From Seohaeicola sp024304985 (GTDB lineage Bacteria; Pseudomonadota; Alphaproteobacteria; Rhodobacterales; Rhodobacteraceae), in contig NZ_JARAMP010000003.1 in NCBI RefSeq assembly GCF_028802875.1, positions 1-64,000 on the forward strand: a DNA stretch of 64,000 nucleotides, in the 5' to 3' direction. Numbering within the stretch: the stretch's first letter is position 1; every line of letters starts with the position of its first letter. The translations under genes and the position numbers were made by a program. The notes under the pieces are model-generated. The model was not told the origin of the DNA, searched no databases, and saw only the letters and a list, made by a program, of their open reading frames with translations. Of the stretch, positions 9,081-16,922 are shown one piece after another.

Positions 9081-10031
9081 TTATCGGCCCGGCAGCGTGG
9101 ACTGCGCCACCCTGATGAAATTCCGGGCTTGCGGGCTGAGCGGGGCACCGCGCCGCCACGCCAGACCGACCTGCACATTGGGCAGATCGCCCGACACGTC
9201 GCGGATCTCGATTCGGTCCCCCTCGAGCGACCACGGCCGATAGACCAGACCCGGCAGGATCGCCAGACCCGCACCGGTTGCAACAAGGCTGCGAACCGCC
9301 TCGACCGAGCGGGTGCGGAAGGCGATGGTCGGCTTCACGGCCATGGCCTGCATCAATTGGCGCATGCTCTCTTCGATTTCGTCCACCATCAGCTGGATCA
9401 ATGGCGTCTCGGCCAACTGGTCCAGCGCGATGGCATCGGCCTGACCCAGCGGATGGCCCAGCGGCAACCACAGCCGGTAGGGCGAGACGAGCAGCGTTTC
9501 GACATTCAGCGCCATGCGGTCATGCACCGAGGAAGTCAGCAGCACCGCGACATCCAACTCGCCGCCGATCAGCAGGTGTTGCAGGTATTCGCCACTATCT
9601 TCAATCACGTTCAATTCGACCCTTGGATGGGCGCGGCGGAAGCGGGACAGGATGTCCGACAGCACATAGCCCGCCACAAGCGAGGTCACGCCCAAGGCCA
9701 GCCGCCCGCCTTCCTGATCCGCCTGATCGCGAAAGGCCTGCCTTGCGTTCGACACATCCGCAAGGATCTGCTGCGCGTGGCGCAGGAACTGGCTGCCCAG
9801 ATGCGTGATCTCAAGACCGCGCGCCTGTCTTTCGAACAGGATCACACCCAGATCATCCTCCAGCGCGCGGATCGCCTCGGTCACAGAGGATTGCGAGATC
9901 GACAGCACACGCGCGGCACCCGTCACAGAGCCTTGTTCCGCTGCGGCGATGAAGAATTGAAGCTGTCTCAGGGTAAATGCCAATGCGCGCGCCTTGCCGT
10001 GACGATCAGGGGACACCATGGCGCGGGACAT
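9081..10031 (-). CDS. LysR-family transcriptional regulator (of the pot operon, inferred)
   Basis: Up to 316 residues with an N-terminal winged helix (about residues 18-78: LRQLQFFIAAAEQGSVTGAAR, then SISQSSVTEAIRALE) and a periplasmic-binding-like effector domain after residue 105. No convincing ribosome site marks the start, and the ATG at 10019 is equally possible. It lies directly upstream of potD on the same strand with a T-N11-A palindrome between, so it probably responds to a polyamine or related ligand. Confidence 0.88.
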   Translation of the reverse strand: MSRAMVSPDRHGKARALAFTLRQLQFFIAAAEQGSVTGAARVLSISQSSVTEAIRALEDDLGVILFERQARGLEITHLGSQFLRHAQQILADVSNARQAFRDQADQEGGRLALGVTSLVAGYVLSDILSRFRRAHPRVELNVIEDSGEYLQHLLIGGELDVAVLLTSSVHDRMALNVETLLVSPYRLWLPLGHPLGQADAIALDQLAETPLIQLMVDEIEESMRQLMQAMAVKPTIAFRTRSVEAVRSLVATGAGLAILPGLVYRPWSLEGDRIEIRDVSGDLPNVQVGLAWRRGAPLSPQARNFIRVAQSTLPGR

Positions 10032-10112
10032 GTGCGCAGGTCAAACGGATCATGGCGCAACGCGAAAGGCACCTGCGCCCGCAGCCAGTCGGCCCTGTCG
10101 GGGCAAGCCGCC

Positions 10113-11834
10113 TCAGTCGATCCTCCGAAAGACGCGGGTTGTCTGCATGTCAGGGTTGGTTGCGCGTTCCCAGACCATCTCGGCCCCGGCGCAGGAGGCC
10201 AGCCGATAGGGTTGGGGCAGAACGGGGACAAAGGCCCAAGGGTCCGTGAATGTGTCGCCACCGCTGAGCGCACCTGTGCTGAACGAGGTGGTGCCTGTCG
10301 ACAGCGCGCTGTCCTTGCGGAACAGCAGCAGCCCCTCGCGTTCTTCAAAACGCCCGATTTCCTCGTTGGCGGACAATCGTGTTACGACCTCGGCCGCTCC
10401 ATCCGGTCCGGAGCCGGTCGTCAGGTAAGTCTTCGGGTCCGCCCAACGGTAATGACCCTGCGGCATCAACGTCAGCCGGGGGCCATCCCAGTCGTGGATG
10501 ATCTGTGTCGTCATTTCGGCGGGCGCGGCGAGCAAGGCGCGCATGGCGGCGGGGCGTTCACTCTCAGCGGTCGGATCACGCGGCGTGGTCATTTCCCATG
10601 TTCCCTGCATGCAGGACCCGCAGTCGCCACCGCCTTCGGCTTCTGCGATCCGCAGGCGCGCCATCGTCTCGCCGGTCGAGCCAAATCCCGCTGCGAAAAG
10701 CAAGGTACCGCCGTCGTTGCAGCCGAAGAAGCGCCGCACGGGCACGCCGGGGCGCAATTCATCGAAGCCTGCCCCTGATTCATGGGCCAGAAGTGCCACG
10801 GTGCCGGGGCTTGCCGCGTCCAGTGTCAGCGTCCAGAAGCCCGGCTCCAGCATGACCTGCCCGCGTTGCAGCGACAGGGCCGGACCTGACAGGGTGACGA
10901 CGCCCGCGTCCTGTTCCAGCGCGGGGCCGGGGTCCGGGGCGATGCGCGCAGGGCGACCGTCGGGAAAGGCCAGTGCGTCGGAGAGATGCATGAACATCAG
11001 GTTTGACCATTCCTCTGGCGTCATATGGCTGGCGATGGCGCTTGGCCGGGACAGCGCTGCTTCGCCCAGCCGCGCCACCTCAAGCGGATAGGTGGGGCCG
11101 TTCAACTCGGCCGCCCAGAACCAGAAGGCGACGGCTGCGTATTCCACGTCGATCAGCCGCAGGTTGCGGATCGCGGTATCCCACGAGGCGAGAAAACCGC
11201 GGCTGTCGTCCTGCCCGTGAACGGCCAGATTGGCGAACCATTCGGCGGTGCCTTCGATCCACCATGTCGCCTCGCAACGATCGACTGACGGGTGCAGCTT
11301 TTCCTGCACCACGTGGAACATCTCATGCGCCAGCGTGAAGTTCAGCGCCTCGCGTGGTTTGTCGCGCCAGAGTGGCGGGTAAAGGTTCACCTCGCAGCGT
11401 CTTCCGGGACAGGAGCTGTCTCCCAGATTGCCGGTGTCCACTGTGCTGTCCAGAAGGTGAAGGTCCACGGGGCGTCGGTCGCGATCCGGGAAATTGGTGA
11501 CCCCGGCGAGGGACAGGGCCATATCAAGGCGCATGAGCATCAGATAGACATCGCGGGCCAGATCATCCTGTTCCGCCTTGGCATGGATGCGGATCTCGCT
11601 GTCCAGTGGCAGCGAATGGTGGCTGTAGCGCATGGCGTAAAGCCCGTCCGCGCGGTCGCGGGCGATGTCTTCTTCCATGGCGTCATAAGCGCGTTCTTCG
11701 GCTTCGGCCGCGGCGGCGGCGGCTTCGGGGTCAACGGCCGCAAAGGTCGGGGCGCAGGTTTCGGCCCCTGCGAGGCTGTATGTGCAGAATAGCAGACCCA
11801 GAGCCGCAACTGCGTTCCGGACCCGTCCCATCAT
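10113..11834 (-). CDS. secreted protein with zinc-metallopeptidase HExxH motif
   Basis: A 573-residue exported protein: signal peptide 1-24 (ending LAGAE), then an Ala/Glu-rich stretch, then HEMFH at 170-174 and a candidate third zinc ligand E194 in WWIEGTAEW, the arrangement of gluzincin metallopeptidases. The C-terminal 300 residues contain paired cysteines (GCNDGG, GGDCGSCMQG) but no domain I recognise. Substrate unknown. Its start overlaps the stop of the OmpA-domain gene by 4 nt, so the two are co-translated and probably act together in the periplasm or envelope. Confidence 0.75.
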   Translation of the reverse strand: MMGRVRNAVAALGLLFCTYSLAGAETCAPTFAAVDPEAAAAAAEAEERAYDAMEEDIARDRADGLYAMRYSHHSLPLDSEIRIHAKAEQDDLARDVYLMLMRLDMALSLAGVTNFPDRDRRPVDLHLLDSTVDTGNLGDSSCPGRRCEVNLYPPLWRDKPREALNFTLAHEMFHVVQEKLHPSVDRCEATWWIEGTAEWFANLAVHGQDDSRGFLASWDTAIRNLRLIDVEYAAVAFWFWAAELNGPTYPLEVARLGEAALSRPSAIASHMTPEEWSNLMFMHLSDALAFPDGRPARIAPDPGPALEQDAGVVTLSGPALSLQRGQVMLEPGFWTLTLDAASPGTVALLAHESGAGFDELRPGVPVRRFFGCNDGGTLLFAAGFGSTGETMARLRIAEAEGGGDCGSCMQGTWEMTTPRDPTAESERPAAMRALLAAPAEMTTQIIHDWDGPRLTLMPQGHYRWADPKTYLTTGSGPDGAAEVVTRLSANEEIGRFEEREGLLLFRKDSALSTGTTSFSTGALSGGDTFTDPWAFVPVLPQPYRLASCAGAEMVWERATNPDMQTTRVFRRID

Positions 11835-12727
11835 TGGCGTGCCACGATCTCGACCCGCCGGTTGGCCTGCCGCCCGGCCTCGGTTGTGTTCGTGGCGACC
11901 GGGGCCAAGGGGCCGACACCTGCCGGCACGGCTCGCCCTGCAGCCACACCGAAGCGGGCCTCGAGCGCCTCCACCACGGCCTGAGCCCGCGCCCGCGACA
12001 GGGCAAGGTTGGACTCAAGCGTGCCGACACTGTCGGTGTGGCCCACGACATAGACCTGCAATCCTGCGCGGTCGGCCAGCAGCCGCGCGATTTCCGTGAT
12101 GGCGGGATCAGAGGCCGGTTGCAGCACGGCGCTGCCGAAATCGAAATAGATGTTGTCCAGCGCGATCTTGCCTTCGCTGTCGATCGCTGCGGCCATGGCG
12201 GCGGCATCGGTGACCTTGACCTGATCCGTGGCCATGGCATCGGCCTGAAGGACTTGCACATAATGGTTGTTCTTTTCGACACCGACCGAGACATGGACCC
12301 GCGCCCCTTCGAAGCTTAGGGTGCCTGTCAGGTATTGCACATCGCTGCCGATCCCGAGGTTCATGCCGTTGCGGCTTTTCCAGCCGCCGTCGCTCTGGTT
12401 GCCGCAGTCTGACCTGCTGGAGCATGACCAGTCGAGCGCCATCCCCTGCGCTGTCAGCGCGGCGCGGTAGTTTTCGACGATTTCGAAGGTGGATTTGCCC
12501 GGCGGATTCTTGAACCGTCGCAGCAGGATGCGCCCCTCAAATGGCGCGCTGATGACCGCCCCATCGGCGAAACCGGTGACCCGTTCCGTCTGTCCGAAGG
12601 CCTCCTCGATCCGGTCGCCGGGGCGTTCTTCCGAGCCAGTGTAAGGCACGACGTCCAGAACGCGGGTCTGTGCCAACGCGCCTGATGCCGTCAGGATCAG
12701 GGCAAGGGTCAAGCCTTTGACAAACAT
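11831..12727 (-). CDS. OmpA-family protein with peptidoglycan-binding domain
   Basis: 298 residues from the ATG at 12727, chosen because GGAGAG sits 5 nt upstream; a GTG two codons earlier is less likely. A signal peptide (ending GALAQ) is followed by an unrecognised domain of about 150 residues and a C-terminal OmpA domain (IYFDFGSAVLQP, VVGHTDSVG, LSRARAQAV, RQANRRVEI). OmpA domains bind peptidoglycan non-covalently. No beta-barrel is evident. First gene of a two-gene unit with the HExxH protein. Confidence 0.85.
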   Translation of the reverse strand: MFVKGLTLALILTASGALAQTRVLDVVPYTGSEERPGDRIEEAFGQTERVTGFADGAVISAPFEGRILLRRFKNPPGKSTFEIVENYRAALTAQGMALDWSCSSRSDCGNQSDGGWKSRNGMNLGIGSDVQYLTGTLSFEGARVHVSVGVEKNNHYVQVLQADAMATDQVKVTDAAAMAAAIDSEGKIALDNIYFDFGSAVLQPASDPAITEIARLLADRAGLQVYVVGHTDSVGTLESNLALSRARAQAVVEALEARFGVAAGRAVPAGVGPLAPVATNTTEAGRQANRRVEIVARQ

Positions 12728-13111
12728 CAGCACTCTCCGTCATGTGTCAGGACCAGAAGGCGACGTCACTTTGCAGTTCCAGCGTAATACGGCGCAGGTC
12801 TTTTTCCAATCTTCTTTGATTTATGCGTGGCAGGCCGGGGCTGACTTACACGCCATTTCACCAAGGCGACGTCCGCCGATGGCGGCATCATCCGCAATGC
12901 AGGGACCGTGGATCAAAGGCTGAATCAGATGATGGACGTGCTGTTCCGTCACCCCGCCCGTCCACCGGAGCGAGGCGGGGACATATGGCTCTTTTCTTGG
13001 CGTGGTTCATGATTTTGTGCGTGTCCCGACGTCCTGACGTTCGCGGGCATGCGGAAAGGGGCGCGGAAATCCGCGCCCCTTTCTTCTGTGGTCGTCACGC
13101 GTGAGCTTGGA
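12728..13111. other. intergenic region of about 380 nt
   Basis: It holds the promoter side of the OmpA-domain gene and the terminator of the next gene (13055-13082). Short frames here have no ribosome site and read into the terminator, so I see no further gene. Confidence 0.5.
13055..13082 (-). terminator. bidirectional-looking intrinsic terminator
   Basis: AAAGGGGCGCGG and CCGCGCCCCTTT form a perfect twelve-base-pair stem with the four-base loop AAAT. It lies 30 nt past the stop of the repeat-rich secreted protein. Both strands end the stem with T residues. Confidence 0.8.
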
Positions 13112-13729
13112 TCACAGATCGCTGACGATGCTGCACAGCTCGGTCCAGGATTCCTGCGACACCTGATCGAAGCCGGTTCCCGTCGCTGCGGTGCCGAAGG
13201 TGCTGCTGTTGGTCTGGCCGGTGCCGCTTTCCGCGGTGCCGGTCGTGCTTGTGTCAGCCGAACCGGACGCGGCTGCCCCGGTTGAATCCGTGCCGGTTTC
13301 CGCAGAACCAAAGGTGCTGGGGTCCGACTGCACCGTCCCGGTGGCCGATGCACCCGAGTTGATGTCCGACGTCCCACCTGACCCGGCGGTCGTGTCAGCC
13401 CCTGTGGTCGCGGTGCCGAAAGTGCTGCTGTTGCTTTGACCGGTGCCGGTTTCCGCAGCGCCAGACGTGTTGTTCGCGGCACTGTCGTCCACGGCCACGC
13501 AATCCGCACGGACGGTGGACTGTTCTTCGGCGGTCAATGCGGCCCAGCTGGTCTGGATATCAGCGTCCGAACGCAGCGACATCGTGCCGTCATCGGTGAA
13601 GAAAGCTTCTGCAGTGGCTTCGCTCCATGTTTCGCCCATCATGGGCTGGGGGGCAGATGCCGTCTGGGCGCCTGCGGCGGTTGCAAGCATCAGCGGAATC
13701 ACGGTCGTTGCGAAAAGTTTCGGTGTCAT
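13112..13729 (-). CDS. secreted Ser/Thr/Gly-rich repeat protein of unknown function
   Basis: 205 residues from the ATG at 13729, selected for the AGGAGGT site 5 nt upstream and the signal peptide (ending ATAAGAQ). Residues about 30-80 form a compact acidic segment (WSEATAEAFFTDDGTMSL, EEQSTVRADC). The rest is low complexity with three spaced copies of a motif of the type Q-S/T-N/D-S/P-S-T-F-G-T/S-A. It closes with WTELCSIVSDL, which could pair with the Cys in RADC. I do not recognise a family. A near-perfect GGAAC-N16-CGTT promoter lies about 230 nt upstream, suggesting control by a stress sigma factor. Confidence 0.75.
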   Translation of the reverse strand: MTPKLFATTVIPLMLATAAGAQTASAPQPMMGETWSEATAEAFFTDDGTMSLRSDADIQTSWAALTAEEQSTVRADCVAVDDSAANNTSGAAETGTGQSNSSTFGTATTGADTTAGSGGTSDINSGASATGTVQSDPSTFGSAETGTDSTGAAASGSADTSTTGTAESGTGQTNSSTFGTAATGTGFDQVSQESWTELCSIVSDL

Positions 13730-14029
13730 GAATGACCTCCTGAGTCGGCACCCCGGATGGGATGCGGAAAATTGCCGATCAAGCGTCTGGCCGGCACATG
13801 GCCGGTCCCAGGCTTGAACGAATGACGATTGTTTCACTGCCTCTCGGGGCACCGGCAGCGTGGCCACCGGATCTTGTCTCTGGGTTTCATGCTGACCGGA
13901 CAGAAAGGCTTTGTCTTGCCCTGCCGGTCGCACGCTTTTTGCGTTCCCTTGGAGAGACAACGTGCCCCGGCGCGTGGAGTTCCGTAAAATGTCGCGCGGT
14001 CTTCAGTGGGGGTGATGCGGGCCTTCATT
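13730..14029. other. intergenic region of 300 nt, long leader of the repeat protein
   Basis: Apart from the ECF-type promoter at 13959-13983 I see no gene. If that promoter is used, the message has an untranslated leader of about 220 nt, which is unusually long. Confidence 0.45.
13959..13983 (-). promoter_or_regulatory. EcfG/RpoE-type promoter upstream of the repeat-rich secreted protein
   Basis: On the minus strand GGAAC (13983-13979) is separated by exactly 16 nt from CGTT (13962-13959). This is the consensus of the alphaproteobacterial general stress sigma factor EcfG and relatives. It faces the repeat-rich protein gene. Confidence 0.6.
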
Positions 14030-14641
14030 TCAGCCGCGTGAGCGTCCGAGCAGCGCCGACGTCCGCAAGTCTGTCAGAACCTTCAGGGTCGCTGCCACGG
14101 CAAGGATGCAGAGCAGCGTTTTCGAGACGGTTCCCATCGTCCCGTGGATCAGCACCGCATGGATGGCGCTGCCCAGCACGATGATCAGCGCCAGTGCGGA
14201 ATGACCCAGACGCCACGGTCTGATCCCGATCCGCAGCGGGCGGCGCAGCAGCGCCAGAAGGGCGGCCGCGAAGATGGCCCACATCGCCACGACGCCCCAT
14301 GCCGAAAACGGGGTGGGCGAGGCGAACAGCAGCGCGTCGATCACATCGGGCGGGCTGGTCAGCCAAAGCCCTGCCACATGGATGATCACCGCCAGCAGGA
14401 TCAGTGCCCCGGTCCAGCGATGCAGATACCGCCCTTGCCGCATCGGCAGACCGGGCAGATATCCCCCCGCCAACAGCGGTTGCAGCAGGAGCAGTGCCAT
14501 CGCAACAATACCCGCGAAACCGGCGATGATGTAGATCGGTTCACGCCAGGCCAGCAGCGGGCTGCCAAGGGCCACGGCGACAGGCACTGTGACTGCGGTG
14601 GCGACTGCGGCCCAGATCAGGATAGCGCGAAACGAGCCCAT
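14030..14641 (-). CDS. ferric-reductase-like transmembrane (cytochrome b type) protein
   Basis: A 203-residue protein with about six membrane segments. Histidines suited to haem binding lie in paired positions: YLHRWTG and IIHVAG in one pair of helices, RLGHSAL and AIHAVLIHG in another. This fits the ferric reductase / MsrQ-like membrane domain family (about 200 residues). It probably transfers electrons across the inner membrane. Its start lies 4 nt after the stop of the Tat-exported intradiol-like protein, so it may donate electrons to or work with that protein. Confidence 0.75.
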   Translation of the reverse strand: MGSFRAILIWAAVATAVTVPVAVALGSPLLAWREPIYIIAGFAGIVAMALLLLQPLLAGGYLPGLPMRQGRYLHRWTGALILLAVIIHVAGLWLTSPPDVIDALLFASPTPFSAWGVVAMWAIFAAALLALLRRPLRIGIRPWRLGHSALALIIVLGSAIHAVLIHGTMGTVSKTLLCILAVAATLKVLTDLRTSALLGRSRG

Positions 14642-14645
14642 TATA

Positions 14646-15146
14646 TCAGGCGGGCTGCAACACGAAATCCGCGTTGAGGGTCGTGTCGCCGGGGCTGCGC
14701 ATCACGGGACGCAGGAATACGGTCTGAAAGGCGGTGTCATCATAGGCGAGATGTCCGTGAGGTTGTCCGAAGGCGGGCACGATCTGTGGCATTTCCAGCC
14801 GGAAGGAGCCGTCCGCACGGGTCAGCGTGGCCCCATGGCTGTGGGGATCACGCTCATGACCCTCGGTCGTGTGGGCCCAGATCTGGATGCGGATACCTTC
14901 CAGCGGAGCGCCGTCACCCGCGCGACGGACCGTTCCCGTCATCCAGAAGCCACCACCGCCGATCCGTTCGACGATGGGGGCGCCCGGAAGGTAATTGTTG
15001 GCCCCGCCCCGCATGGTCGGGGTAGGGGCAAGACCCTGTGCCCGCGCGGGCACCAGCAGGCCGGAGGCTCCGGTGGTCAGAACGGCACCGGCCGTTGCGG
15101 CCCCGGCGACAAGAAGATTGCGGCGATTGATCTGGTTCTGGGGCAT
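14646..15146 (-). CDS. Tat-exported intradiol-dioxygenase-like protein
   Basis: 166 residues from the ATG at 15146, which has an AGGAG site and starts a twin-arginine leader (INRRNLLVAGA... ending PARAQG). The mature part resembles the beta-sandwich core of intradiol ring-cleavage dioxygenases: GTVRRAGDGAPLEGIRIQIW, LTRADGSFRLEMP and a P-H-G-H-L pair at the place of the iron-binding histidines. The usual two Tyr ligands are not obvious, so catalytic activity is uncertain. Tat export suggests cofactor insertion before export. Paired with the membrane haem protein downstream. Confidence 0.7.
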   Translation of the reverse strand: MPQNQINRRNLLVAGAATAGAVLTTGASGLLVPARAQGLAPTPTMRGGANNYLPGAPIVERIGGGGFWMTGTVRRAGDGAPLEGIRIQIWAHTTEGHERDPHSHGATLTRADGSFRLEMPQIVPAFGQPHGHLAYDDTAFQTVFLRPVMRSPGDTTLNADFVLQPA

Positions 15147-15303
15147 TCCGAACGCTCCTGTCTGAAACGCCGCCGCCTTGGCGGTCCGGCCACAACTGCG
15201 GGTCGGAGATCCTGGCGCGGACCCGGTAGCGCGCCGCTTGCCAGTCATACTATGGGGCAAGCGGCGGGCGAGGGAACCGCACCAACGGCTTTGTGAACAG
15301 GTT

Positions 15304-16401
15304 TCATTGCCGCGAGACGCGCGGACAGGCGATATGCAGATCGCGTGACAGACCCGACAGGATGCGGCAGCCCGTGGCAGTGACGACGGCCACTTCCTCC
15401 AGCCGGATGCCGAAGCGTCCGGGCAGGTAGATGCCGGGTTCCACGGTAAAGACCATCCCTTCCTCCAGCAGCAGGGGATTGGTGCCGGTGATGTAGGGCG
15501 GCTCGTGGATCTGCGATCCCAGCCCGTGGCCGGTGCGGTGGGTGAAGTAATCGCCATATCCTGCCGCGACGATGGCGTCGCGGGCGGCGCGGTCCACATC
15601 CTGCGCCGGGATGCCGGGACGGATGACGGCCAAAGCAGCCTCGACTGCGGCATTCACCACGGCGTGGACTTCGGCGTAGTCGGCGGGCGGTGCACCCAGA
15701 CAGGCCATGCGGGTGATGTCGGAATAATAGCCGTCCTTCGATCCGCCGATATCGCAGACGATGGGCTGGCCGGGGCGCAGGACCGTGTCGCCGGTATGGT
15801 GATGTGGGAAGGACCCGTTCACGCCGATTCCCACGATGGCGAATTCGGGGTTGGCCCCTGCTGCGGCAAAGGCGGCGCGGGCGACGGCGGCGATCTCGCG
15901 TTCGGTCATGCCGTCGCGCAGGGCGGCGCGCAGGGCGGTTTGCGCGGTATCGGCGATGCGGGCGTTCTCCTCCAGCGCGGCCAACTCCTCCGCATCCTTG
16001 ATCATTCGCAGCGCGCCGACCGTGTCGGTGGCAAAGCCGCGCGCCCGGTTGGGCAAGGCATCAAGCAGCAACAGCGCATGATCCGCGCGCATGGATTCAT
16101 CGACCGACACGCGGTCGGGCGAGGGGGCCAGTTCGGCGAGTGCTGCTGCCAATGCGGCATCGGGGCCGGTCGCGTCGGCCCATTCCCAGAAGGGCAGGTC
16201 GGTATGTTGCCGCGCATCGCCGGCGTTCAGGGCGGGCATGAGGAAGCCCGCCTTGTCGGATCCGATCAGCAGCAGGCAGGCGCGTTCATCGGGGTGCGGG
16301 GCAAAACCCAGCAGCCAGCGCATATGCGCGCCGGGGGCAAGGGCGACCAGCCCTGTGCCGGTGTCTTTCATGCGGGCGCGCAGGCGATCAAGGCGGCTCA
16401 T
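15304..16401 (-). CDS. M24-family metallopeptidase (Xaa-Pro peptidase/creatinase fold)
   Basis: A 365-residue pita-bread-fold enzyme. The N-terminal creatinase-like domain (1-130) is followed by the catalytic domain with all five metal ligands in place: D217 (CDIGG), D228 (YSDIT), H292 (GHGLG), E321 (TVEPGIY) and E335 (IRLEEV). Likely activity is cleavage of X-Pro dipeptides or a related amidohydrolase reaction; ectoine-hydrolase and creatinase relatives share the fold. It overlaps the GAF gene by 4 nt and lies in the peptide-transporter region. Confidence 0.87.
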   Translation of the reverse strand: MSRLDRLRARMKDTGTGLVALAPGAHMRWLLGFAPHPDERACLLLIGSDKAGFLMPALNAGDARQHTDLPFWEWADATGPDAALAAALAELAPSPDRVSVDESMRADHALLLLDALPNRARGFATDTVGALRMIKDAEELAALEENARIADTAQTALRAALRDGMTEREIAAVARAAFAAAGANPEFAIVGIGVNGSFPHHHTGDTVLRPGQPIVCDIGGSKDGYYSDITRMACLGAPPADYAEVHAVVNAAVEAALAVIRPGIPAQDVDRAARDAIVAAGYGDYFTHRTGHGLGSQIHEPPYITGTNPLLLEEGMVFTVEPGIYLPGRFGIRLEEVAVVTATGCRILSGLSRDLHIACPRVSRQ

Positions 16402-16856
16402 GCCGGATTCTCCATCGGGACGGTGGCAAAGGCCGCCAGCAGGGCGCTGCGGTGGGTCTTGACCAGCGCCTCAAGCGTGCTGACGCGTTGGGGCGTGAAA
16501 TGACCGGCGGCGTCAAGGATATTGACCGTGCCGACCACCAGCCCGCTGTCATCCGCGACGGGGATGTTCAGAGCGGATTCGCAGCCCAATGCGTTGATCA
16601 GCGCGTGATCGCTGAAATAGATCGCGAAGTCGGGCGTGCTGTTGGCGACGAAACTTTTGCCCTCTCCGATGACCAGATCGGACCAGGCATCATCGCGCAG
16701 GGGCTTGGTGCCTGTTGCCGGGTAGTCCAGCGGATGCGAGGTATAAGCCCGGCGCGCCAGCCCTGCGGTGCGGTCCAGAACGGTGACGGTGAAAAGCCGC
16801 GCGCCGCAAGCGGCGTCGGCGGCCCGGTGCAGGGCGGCAAAGGTGGCATCGGTCAT
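16398..16856 (-). CDS. GAF-domain protein
   Basis: 152 residues from the ATG at 16856, forming a single GAF-type sensor domain (RLFTVTVLDRTAG, GKSFVANS, ESALNIPVADDSGLVVGTVNILD). Stand-alone GAF proteins of this type bind small ligands or act as methionine-sulfoxide-reductase-like enzymes, but I see no clear catalytic cysteines. It sits between the peptide binding-protein gene and the M24 peptidase and overlaps the latter by 4 nt, so it may sense the transported compound. That role is inference. Confidence 0.7.
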   Translation of the reverse strand: MTDATFAALHRAADAACGARLFTVTVLDRTAGLARRAYTSHPLDYPATGTKPLRDDAWSDLVIGEGKSFVANSTPDFAIYFSDHALINALGCESALNIPVADDSGLVVGTVNILDAAGHFTPQRVSTLEALVKTHRSALLAAFATVPMENPA

Positions 16857-16885
16857 GGCTGTTCCTAAGGGTGTGTGGAATGGGG

Positions 16886-16911
16886 GCATGGGCGACCGGG
16901 GCCGCCCATGC
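16886..16911 (-). terminator. hairpin after the binding-protein gene
   Basis: GCATGGGCG (16886-16894) and CGCCCATGC (16903-16911) form a perfect nine-base-pair stem with an eight-base loop. It follows the stop of the binding-protein gene and lacks a U-tract, so it may protect the message end rather than terminate fully. Confidence 0.5.
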
Positions 16912-16922
16912 ATAAGGGGGGA

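Noticed and set aside
8793..10778. A 661-codon plus-strand frame across lysR and neighbouring genes
   Set aside because: It runs opposite two real genes and the intergenic gap, and its composition is not protein-like.
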